NCBI GenBank assembly: GCA_016929205.1
Contig: JAFGJF010000280.1
Location: 1 to 9,361 of the forward strand
Origin: Anaerolineae bacterium
Lineage (GTDB): Bacteria > Chloroflexota > Anaerolineae > JAFGEY01
Length of the DNA: 9,361 bases
Direction of reading: 5' to 3'
Part shown: piece by piece, positions 1 to 5,249 of the stretch
Position numbering within the stretch: position 1 is the stretch's first letter
How the letters are laid out: every line of letters begins with the position of its first letter
Translations under genes and position numbers: made by a program
Notes under the pieces: generated by a model
What the model saw: the letters and a program-made list of their open reading frames with translations, nothing else
Databases searched by the model: none
Told to the model about the DNA's origin: nothing

Positions 1-831
1 ATCGACATTGCCCCCAATGGGACGGTGGTCGCGGTCAGTTATTGGCCAGGCGCGCTGCTCTCCTTGTATCCTGATGACACCGGCCTCTTGACGGTGACCG
101 GCAGGTACACCTACACCCTGACCTCCGAAGGTATCATCTCGGAAACCGGCAGCACGAGCGGCTTGGATTATCACATCCCGATCGAGGCGGCCGACGGACC
201 GGGCGCGACCGGCCTGGAGGGGCAAGAGATCCGCGCTGCCGATGTGCACATGTCTGGTTTTGTCAACGTGGCCGTTGCCCCCGACGGACAGACGGTCCTT
301 GTATGTGATGTTAATCCATACAATGATATCGATCCTTCCGACCCAGACCAAATCTCGTACTATGCGGTGGGTGTCTACCGGATCATCGCTCCTGGCGTTG
401 TGACGTTTACCGGGGTGGTCTCCGGGCTGGAAAGAGCCACACAGTCGATCGCCTTCAGCACCAACGGAACCAAGGCCTATCTGGCCGGAAACGGTGGGGG
501 AGGAGACCCGTCTATGGGCGTGTACCGGTATAACCATCTATCAGTTCTGAACATTGACGGGCCGGGTGTGGTCAGCCTGGACAAGGTCAATGTGGTCGAA
601 TATCCACGCCTGGTATCCTCTCAGCTTTTTGGTGTGGATACCATTGCTGTGGTCAACGGCAAGGCCTATCTGGGCTACCCTACCTTGGGTGGCGCATCCT
701 ACGATTTGCAGGTGGTAAATCTCTCTGATTACAGCGTCAAGCGGCTGGATATGCCCAGCATCACTACCGGCGTGGGGGTCATTTCTCCAAAAAGAGTTTA
801 TCTGCCGTTTGTGGTCAAGAGCATGCCCTAG
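1..831 (+). CDS. secreted beta-propeller-like protein, 3' part only
   Basis: The reading frame is open at the left edge, so the true start lies outside the window; the GTG at 25 is merely internal. The visible 276 residues carry repeated blade-like motifs: IAPNGTVVAV near the edge, VAVAPDGQTVLVCD, IAFSTNGTKAYLAG and IAVVNGKAYLGY. These '(I/V)A..(N/D)G...Y/V' strands recall NHL/YVTN-type beta-propellers. There are no catalytic residues I can name. The protein ends in RVYLPFVVKSMP, a Tyr-Leu-Pro tail that recurs on the GH30 remnant ending at 3665. From memory, such tails are frequent on exported proteins of Chloroflexota, so an extracellular or cell-surface location is likely. A hairpin with a T-run follows 51 bp after the stop. 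Which family of propeller this is, and what it binds, cannot be told from this fragment. Confidence 0.75.
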   Translation: MDIAPNGTVVAVSYWPGALLSLYPDDTGLLTVTGRYTYTLTSEGIISETGSTSGLDYHIPIEAADGPGATGLEGQEIRAADVHMSGFVNVAVAPDGQTVLVCDVNPYNDIDPSDPDQISYYAVGVYRIIAPGVVTFTGVVSGLERATQSIAFSTNGTKAYLAGNGGGGDPSMGVYRYNHLSVLNIDGPGVVSLDKVNVVEYPRLVSSQLFGVDTIAVVNGKAYLGYPTLGGASYDLQVVNLSDYSVKRLDMPSITTGVGVISPKRVYLPFVVKSMP

Positions 832-881
832 GTCCAGGCGTTTATCGTTGCGCCATCATCCAAGCCGGTCCGGCGCGTTTG

Positions 882-909
882 AAAGCCGCTCGTTGCAGGG
901 GGCTTTTTT
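882..909 (+). terminator. rho-independent terminator of the beta-propeller gene
   Basis: A six-base inverted repeat, AAAGCC at 882-887 and GGCTTT at 901-906, encloses a 13-nt loop and runs directly into a T-tract (TTTTTT from 904). The position, about 50 bp after the stop at 831, fits termination of the upstream gene. The stem is short, so strength is uncertain. Confidence 0.6.
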
Positions 910-1004
910 GTTAAAATGCCCCTTGTTGTTTTCCCACACTCCGCGTGGAATGTCAGCCCAGACGCTCTGCGCCATATGACCAACAACCGGCCTTGAGACC
1001 ATCA

Positions 1005-1175
1005 ATGCCCCGACAAACCGATCTCGAACAACGCATCCGTGGTGTCTACAACCTCATCCTCGACCGCGAACGAATCCTCCAGGTATCCGACCGCCTTGGC
1101 GAGCACCCGCGATCTGGGCGCGAATCCGCATACCAGGAGGCAGTTGTTTCAAACCTTGCTGCATCGGGCGTTTGA
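1005..1175 (+). pseudogene. small ORF, possibly a decayed effector-associated-type helical domain
   Basis: An ATG at 1005 opens a 56-codon frame beginning MPRQTDLEQRIRGVYNLI and continuing with ILQVSDRLGE. The pattern 'DLEQ.IR..Y.LI...E.IL..SD' reminds me of the short helical N-terminal domains found in Chloroflexota and cyanobacterial TIR/NACHT-type conflict proteins. That is recollection, not a search result. After about 35 residues the likeness fades and the frame stops at 1175, without the larger effector expected downstream. No convincing Shine-Dalgarno sequence precedes the ATG. The frame can be extended upstream to an ATG at 945, but that extension looks non-coding. It may be a remnant, a free-standing small gene, or chance. 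Confidence 0.3.
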
Positions 1176-1214
1176 GGGGGGCACCAAGCTCGCTGAAGAA
1201 CCAATGGTCCTCCC

Positions 1215-1258
1215 CCCCGGCAGTGTATGGCGGTGGAGTTCAACCGCAACTGCCGGGG
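1215..1258. repeat. nested inverted repeat (hairpin)
   Basis: CCCCGGCAGT at 1215-1224 and ACTGCCGGGG at 1249-1258 are perfect 10-bp complements. The 24-nt loop holds a second stem, GCGGT (1230-1234) with ACCGC (1243-1247). The outer flanks are C-rich on the left and G-rich on the right and could lengthen the stem imperfectly. It lies about 50 bp upstream of the next start codon. With no T-tract it is not a standard terminator; it could be a REP-like palindrome or a 5'-UTR structure. Confidence 0.5.
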
Positions 1259-1298
1259 ATTGAGGGGGGGGGATAAAAGCAAACGAGCAGATGCCAAC

Positions 1299-1304
1299 GG
1301 GAGG
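1299..1304 (+). promoter_or_regulatory. ribosome binding site for the membrane CBM-like gene
   Basis: GGGAGG lies five bases upstream of the ATG at 1310 and decides this start over the overlapping out-of-frame ATG at 1291. Confidence 0.6.
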
Positions 1305-1309
1305 CAGAT

Positions 1310-2041
1310 ATGATCGAAATTCCTATCGAATCAGCGATTGGGTATGTGGGTGTATTTTTATTGATCGTGGGGATCTTTTTGTTTTTGGCCGGATCGAATA
1401 TTCTCAAGATCGAAAAGATTTCCGTGACACCGGGCAAGAAAACCTGGCAGCTAGGGATTGCGCTCGCCGTTTTGGGTGTCGCGGCATTGGTGGTAGATCA
1501 AGTGAAGGGCAGCAGTCCCGTCTCGACGGTATCCCAGCCACCTGCAGCAACGCCTACAGCGACTTGGACCCCCATTCCCAAGTCCGAGTTTACCTTTGAC
1601 TTTGAAGGGGGCGTACCGAATGGGCGGAAGGCCTGGGTTCAAGGAGATGGAAAGACCATCAAGGATCTCGTCGTGACCAACGAAATTAGTTATTCCGGCG
1701 CTTATGCCCTGAAGATAGACGTGGAAAAACTCTCGGGCTCCCAGGGGGCAACGATTTATCGAGAGCAAGTTACGCCTACCGAGGTGTTCAGCGCATACCT
1801 ACGCCTGCCAGACGATGCACCGCGCGATGTCGAAATCAGAGTACAACTGGCAGCGGCACTGGGCCGCTTTGAAGAATCGCCTTCCTTGACACTCAGTCCA
1901 GACAAATGGCAGTTACTCGAGTGGGATGTGACCCCTCATCATTACGCAGGTGGTTCGGGAGTCAACGTGTTCATTGAACTATACACGACGGGAAAAGACT
2001 ATACAGGTTCCATCTATATTGATGATGTGCGTATCAACTAA
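1310..2041 (+). CDS. membrane-anchored protein with carbohydrate-binding-like beta-sandwich
   Basis: This 243-residue protein has two hydrophobic helices (about residues 8-29 and 46-64) joined by a short polar turn. A Pro/Thr-rich linker follows (about 65-92, with PPAATPTATWTPIP), then a beta-strand-rich domain (93-243). That domain opens with FTFDFEGG and closes with GSIYIDDVRI, a layout typical of galactose-binding-like/CBM4_9-type jelly rolls. The fold call is inference from these edges and the strand pattern; no ligand residues can be assigned. The linker suggests the sandwich is displayed outside the cell. The start is supported by GGGAGG at 1299-1304, five bases before the ATG. There is no enzyme domain, so a sugar- or wall-binding surface protein is most likely. 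No promoter could be placed upstream. Confidence 0.75.
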   Translation: MIEIPIESAIGYVGVFLLIVGIFLFLAGSNILKIEKISVTPGKKTWQLGIALAVLGVAALVVDQVKGSSPVSTVSQPPAATPTATWTPIPKSEFTFDFEGGVPNGRKAWVQGDGKTIKDLVVTNEISYSGAYALKIDVEKLSGSQGATIYREQVTPTEVFSAYLRLPDDAPRDVEIRVQLAAALGRFEESPSLTLSPDKWQLLEWDVTPHHYAGGSGVNVFIELYTTGKDYTGSIYIDDVRIN

Positions 2042-2082
2042 TGGATCAATCACATAAACATTGAACAACTACAAGGTAAACT

Positions 2083-2123
2083 GATCCACAGATTACACAG
2101 ATTAAGAAAATCTGCGTTAGTGG
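2083..2123. repeat. intergenic repeat with tandem CACAGATTA units and hairpin
   Basis: CACAGATTA occurs twice in tandem (2087-2095 and 2096-2104). The second unit contributes CAGATT (2098-2103), which pairs with AATCTG (2109-2114); the outer CCAC (2086-2089) can pair with GTGG (2120-2123). I recognise the 'ATCCACAGATTACACAGATT' string as a widespread intergenic repeat in many environmental bacterial genomes; its reverse-strand translation (..FLICVICG..) often appears as a spurious protein. It separates the stop at 2041 from the promoter at 2132 and may act as a weak terminator. Confidence 0.6.
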
Positions 2124-2131
2124 TGATATGT

Positions 2132-2160
2132 TTGACTCTGCTCCGCAAGTGGTGTAAAAT
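2132..2160 (+). promoter_or_regulatory. sigma70-type promoter for the five-helix membrane protein
   Basis: TTGACT (2132-2137) and TAAAAT (2155-2160) are separated by exactly 17 bp, close to the housekeeping consensus. Transcription would start near 2167, giving a 5' leader of about 41 nt that contains GAGAGG (2191-2196), 11 bases before the ATG at 2208. Confidence 0.7.
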
Positions 2161-2207
2161 CGACCGTAACGCAGATTACCGTTCGCTCTAGAGAGGATGA
2201 CGCTACT

Positions 2208-2819
2208 ATGCCAATCGAACAAGTCGAAATGAACACCATCATTACCTTCTTGGGCATGCTCTGTGCGACGGTGCAGTTTGTCTGCGGCTATTACGCCGCC
2301 TATCTCAAGAAACGCGTGGGGCTGATCAAGGGCAATGACGTCCTCTTTCGTGCTCACCGCGCTTTTGGCGGTTTTGCCACGACGCTCTATCTGCTCGGCC
2401 TCTTTGCCGGGGTGAACGGCCTGATCGGCGCCCTTACCCGCAACCAGCCGCCGCTGGAGCTGAGAAGCGCCTCGTTCAACATTCACACCTGGGGCTCTTT
2501 TCCGGTCCTCTTTGTCTGGAGCTGGAAAACGTACCTGTCCTATTTCCCCAAAAAACAGCTCTATACCAAGCGCAAGTGGCTGGGCATTGTTATGTTTGTC
2601 GCCTGGGCCTACAACTGGCTCACCGCCGCGGTCAGCTATTATCTGCGCACCCTGCCCAGCAATCTCCAGCACCCGCCGCCCGTCTTTTTGCTGCCTTACA
2701 ACCTGCTATGGCTCCAGCTGGCGCTGCCCTTTGTCCTTGGTGCGGCGATCAGCGTCCCCATTCTGCGCGCTGCGGACAAACTAGAACAAGCCAAAGCCCA
2801 AAAACGCGCCGCCGCATAG
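2208..2819 (+). CDS. five-helix integral membrane protein with paired histidines
   Basis: This 203-residue protein has about five membrane helices: residues 10-32, 51-76, 92-112, 124-146 and 158-185. Histidines lie at the membrane edge before helix 2 (H50, in FRAHRAFGG) and at the start of helix 3 (H93, in NIHTWGS), with a third at 155 in a loop. Paired helix histidines recall small cytochrome b561-like or DUF420/DUF4079-like proteins, where they bind haem. That likeness is weak and is offered as a hypothesis only. The C-terminus is a short charged tail rich in Lys, Gln and Ala. The start is supported by the promoter at 2132-2160 and by GAGAGG at 2191-2196, though the 11-nt spacing is long. 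It appears to be transcribed alone. Confidence 0.75.
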   Translation: MPIEQVEMNTIITFLGMLCATVQFVCGYYAAYLKKRVGLIKGNDVLFRAHRAFGGFATTLYLLGLFAGVNGLIGALTRNQPPLELRSASFNIHTWGSFPVLFVWSWKTYLSYFPKKQLYTKRKWLGIVMFVAWAYNWLTAAVSYYLRTLPSNLQHPPPVFLLPYNLLWLQLALPFVLGAAISVPILRAADKLEQAKAQKRAAA

Positions 2820-2879
2820 CACCTCAAGCTGGACAGTGATCGGTTCTGTTGTTCTGGATAACCTGGAGCTGATTCCCCT

Positions 2880-3665
2880 TTGTATTCGTTTCCGGTCCAT
2901 AGTACAATGACGCGTCTGTGCCAGCACGGCCTCGATGCACAGCCGACTGCTGATCCTGGATATCCTAATCGGTGTTGGACGACGCCAACATACTATCTAA
3001 AGCAGCAGTTTTCAAAATTCATTCAACTTGAAGCAGTAAGAATTTACAGCAACGTAGGCCCATCTCTATTGCGCAATGTTGCTTTTTTGAATCCTGATCG
3101 TACGGTTGTTCTCATTGTTGTAAACCGGAGCACCGATCCACAAACATTTCGAGTGAGAACGGGTTCCAAACAATTTATCGCGACCATTCCCGGTAAGGTC
3201 GTCGCCAGCTACAAATGGCATGCGGGAAATATCCCTTGCCCTCAAATAAACCTTGCCGAGGGTCAAGCTGTCGTTGTGTCTTCTACTGAGAACAGCACAA
3301 ATATAGGCGCTAACGTCCTGGATGGCGATCCGGACACGCGATGGGCAAGTCAATGGGATGATGACCAATGGATTTATGTAGACCTTGGCTCCAGACATAT
3401 CATAGATCGTGTGGTCTTGGACTGGGAAGATGCATTTGGCCAGGAATATGATCTTGAAATATCGGATGATCTATCTACGTGGACAACAATGAGCCATCAA
3501 GATAGTGGATTTGTTGGGATCAATATCCATGATCTTCAAGGAACAGGGAGATATATACAAATGAAAGGAATAACAAGAGGTACAGAGTGGGGTTATTCCC
3601 TTTACGAGTTTCAAGTTTATGACCCAGATGGGTGTGTCTATTTGCCGATCACGATGCGTCAATAG
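2880..3665 (+). pseudogene. 5'-truncated GH30 glycosidase: C-terminal sandwich, F5/8C domain and Tyr-Leu-Pro tail
   Basis: Counting from the TTG at 2880, residues 37-114 match the C-terminal beta-sandwich of GH30 glycosidases in pattern: YYLKQQFSKFI, then VRI.SN, LRNVAFLNPDRTVVLIVVNR and a closing VVASYKW. Residues about 122-248 form an F5/8C (discoidin/CBM32-like) domain, with NIGANVLDGDPDTRWAS, the IYVDLG strand and GYSLYEFQVYD. The protein ends in CVYLPITMRQ, the same kind of tail as the protein ending at 831. The GH30 (beta/alpha)8 barrel with its two catalytic glutamates, and any signal peptide, are absent. No barrel fragment is recognisable upstream; the preceding gene ends at 2819. The first 35 residues look non-coding and the TTG start has no clear ribosome binding site. 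The body is visibly AT-richer than both neighbours. I read it as the remnant of a transferred or deleted exoglycosidase gene. Confidence 0.7.
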
Positions 3666-3706
3666 ATACGACTTTGCCAGGGCATAAGGACAAGGACGGG
3701 CAGGAC

Positions 3707-3736
3707 TTGACTTATCCATGCCACTCGTCGTATACT
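3707..3736 (+). promoter_or_regulatory. sigma70-type promoter for the zinc-repeat gene
   Basis: TTGACT (3707-3712) and TATACT (3731-3736) are spaced by 18 bp. The predicted transcription start, seven bases after the -10 box, is 3743, which is the A of an ATG. The promoter overlaps an in-frame upstream ATG at 3718, which therefore would not be on the transcript. Confidence 0.65.
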
Positions 3737-3742
3737 GGGATC

Positions 3743-3811
3743 ATGTTAAACACACACGTTGCCCCGCCACTTCCCCACGTCGCCGCGCACACCATGGCAG
3801 GTCGCCTATGA
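3743..3811 (+). CDS. 22-codon leader ORF, leaderless and coupled to the zinc-repeat gene
   Basis: An ATG at 3743, on the predicted first transcribed base, opens a 22-codon frame starting MLNTHVAPPLPH and ending TMAGRL. Its TGA (3809-3811) overlaps the ATG at 3808 of the zinc-repeat gene as ATGA. This geometry suits a leaderless mRNA whose short first ORF delivers ribosomes to the main start by translational coupling. The peptide has four prolines and four histidines and no recognisable function. Chance is possible for so short a frame. Confidence 0.4.
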   Translation: MLNTHVAPPLPHVAAHTMAGRL

Positions 3812-5058
3812 CCCGCTGTTCGGCGACCAATCTCGACGGCACACCCTGCCGCGGCTGGGCCGTCCGCGGCAGTGACCCGCCCCTTTGTTACATGCACGCC
3901 GGTGGCGCGCTCACCGGGCGTTGTTCGGCCATCACCGCGGCCGGTGTGCGCTGCAAAGGCCGGGCCGTCCGTGGCAGCGATCCGCCCCGCTGCCGCCTTC
4001 ACGGTGGCAAGCCGAAAACCGTCTGTTCGGCCACGAAACGCAACGGCACACCCTGCACCAAGCGAGCCGTCCGTGGCAGCGATCCGCCCCGCTGCATCGT
4101 CCATGGTGGGGGCAAGCCCAGGATCGCCTGCTCCGCGACCAACGTCAACGGCACGCCATGCAAACAGTGGGCTGTCCGTGGCAGCGACCCGCCGCGCTGC
4201 ATCGTCCACGGAGGGGGAACCAAGATCGCCTGCTCGGTCGCCAACGTCGACGGCACCCCGTGCAAGCGCTTTGCCGTTGCCGGCAGCGACCCGCCACGAT
4301 GTTATCTACACGGCGGCCGGTCGCGGGTGGCCTGTTCGGCTCAAACGGCCCGTGGCACGCCGTGCCAAAGGATCGCCGTTGCCGGCAGCCATCCCCCGCG
4401 ATGCTGGACGCACGGCGGCAGCGAGTCCCGGATAGGCTGTACGGCGACCACGGCTGCCGGTGCACCTTGCCAGGCGTGGGCCATCGCCGGCAGCCATCCC
4501 CCGCGATGTGTCGCCCACGGCGGCCTTCGTCGCGATCCGATCGTCTGTTCGGCCACCAACCTCGACGGCTCGCCCTGCCGGGCCAGGGCCGTCCACGGCA
4601 GCGACCCGCCGCGCTGCAACGTCCACGGTGGCGGCCGGCCGGCGGTCGCCTGTTCGGCCAAGACCCGCAGCGGCGCACCGTGCCGGAAACGAGCTGAGCC
4701 GGGCAGCGACCCGCCCCTCTGCTGGGCCCACGGTGTCGGCCGCGGCTTGCCCAGGCCGAGAAAACGCCCCGCCCCGATCAAACACGGCTTCTATGCTGCG
4801 CCCGTTCGCCCGCTGGCGACGATCGACGAGGTCATAACCGACCTGGCTGAACGGCATGCCCGGCTGTCGGCCTACATTGATGATCGCTGGTCGACCCTGT
4901 CCTGTCGCAATCTGGTCACCCTCTTGCGCCTGCACGGCCGGACCGCCAGCACACTGGCCGGCCTGCTTCGCCTCCAACGCGCGCCGGACGTACAACCGCC
5001 CGGTGACGTCATCCCGGATGACCTCGCCCAACTCTTGCGCGAGTTGGATCAAGCGTAA
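3808..5058 (+). CDS. nine-fold CCCH zinc-module protein with 'KHGFY' C-terminal tail
   Basis: The 416-residue protein contains nine consecutive modules, each exactly C-x9-C-x12-C-x2-H, over residues 4-308. Consensus edges are C-S-A-T-N, G-T-P-C, A-V-R-G-S-D-P-P-R-C and a closing H-G-G. All 36 potential zinc ligands are kept, and the period is 34-36 residues. A basic Pro/Arg linker leads to IKHGFYAAPV (from residue 324) and a helical tail to 416. Single modules of this kind followed by a 'KHG.Y' segment are familiar to me from small phage- and island-associated, terminase-small-subunit-like proteins; nine in tandem is not. Zinc binding is strongly implied; nucleic-acid binding is plausible from the basic charge but unproven. 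I chose the ATG at 3808 because the ATG at 3718 lies inside the promoter. No partner gene is adjacent: the next gene downstream is convergent. Confidence 0.85.
   Translation: MTRCSATNLDGTPCRGWAVRGSDPPLCYMHAGGALTGRCSAITAAGVRCKGRAVRGSDPPRCRLHGGKPKTVCSATKRNGTPCTKRAVRGSDPPRCIVHGGGKPRIACSATNVNGTPCKQWAVRGSDPPRCIVHGGGTKIACSVANVDGTPCKRFAVAGSDPPRCYLHGGRSRVACSAQTARGTPCQRIAVAGSHPPRCWTHGGSESRIGCTATTAAGAPCQAWAIAGSHPPRCVAHGGLRRDPIVCSATNLDGSPCRARAVHGSDPPRCNVHGGGRPAVACSAKTRSGAPCRKRAEPGSDPPLCWAHGVGRGLPRPRKRPAPIKHGFYAAPVRPLATIDEVITDLAERHARLSAYIDDRWSTLSCRNLVTLLRLHGRTASTLAGLLRLQRAPDVQPPGDVIPDDLAQLLRELDQA
3817..4731 (+). repeat. nine tandem coding repeats of about 105 bp
   Basis: The first cysteine codons of successive modules fall at 3817, 3922, 4024, 4129, 4231, 4333, 4438, 4546 and 4651, giving periods of 102-108 bp. 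Modules 1-4 share AVRGSDPP, module 5 has AVAGSDPP, modules 6 and 7 share AVAGSHPP, module 8 has AVHGSDPP and module 9 AEPGSDPP. This pattern suggests stepwise duplication of neighbouring units followed by divergence. Confidence 0.85.
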
Positions 5059-5111
5059 CGCTCAATCCGTAGCCGGGTTCTGTTGACGTTTTGAATTGCA
5101 CTTGGGTTGTC

Positions 5112-5152
5112 ATGCCCGAATGTCTCTATCGGGCATCCATATGTCTCTATCG
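5112..5152. repeat. hairpin plus 21-bp-period direct repeat between convergent genes
   Basis: ATGCCCGA (5112-5119) and TCGGGCAT (5129-5136) are perfect 8-bp complements around a 9-nt loop. The string ATGTCTCTATCG occurs at 5120-5131 and again at 5141-5152. The element sits between the stops of two convergent genes (5058 and 5250) and may end transcription from either side, though it lacks a T-tract. The remainder of this 191-bp gap shows nothing I can name. Confidence 0.5.
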
Positions 5153-5249
5153 CGTATCTACAGGCAAGAAAGAACCGACAGATGCTAGTCCGCATCCATC
5201 GTGCAAGTGGCAAACTGGATCGTTTATGTGCAATCAATGCCAACAGAAC

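Larger units (their letters stand above)
832..1309. other. 478-bp gene-poor interval
   Basis: This stretch holds the terminator at 882-909, a possible decayed small ORF at 1005-1175 and a nested hairpin at 1215-1258. A TAAAAT at 912-917 resembles a -10 box, but no matching -35 box is placed 16-18 bp upstream, so I do not call a promoter. Homopolymer C and G runs (around 1212-1218 and 1264-1272) flank the hairpin. I see no tRNA or other RNA gene here. Confidence 0.5.

Noticed and set aside
912..917. TAAAAT as a promoter -10 box for the small ORF at 1005
   Set aside because: It has no -35 box at a proper distance and lies just after a terminator T-tract.
2046..2672. 208-codon open frame on the - strand
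   Set aside because: Antisense to the membrane protein; its C-terminal part is the spurious translation (FLICVICG) of the CACAGATTA repeat.
3718..3807. Longer N-terminus of the zinc-repeat protein from the ATG at 3718
   Set aside because: This ATG lies between the -35 and -10 boxes of the best promoter, and the extra 30 residues (rich in His and Arg) are unlike the modules. It stands again if the promoter call is wrong.
4306..5052. 248-codon open frame on the - strand, and several others across the zinc array
   Set aside because: The array is GC-rich and repetitive, so all frames stay open; only the + frame has invariant Cys/His spacing.
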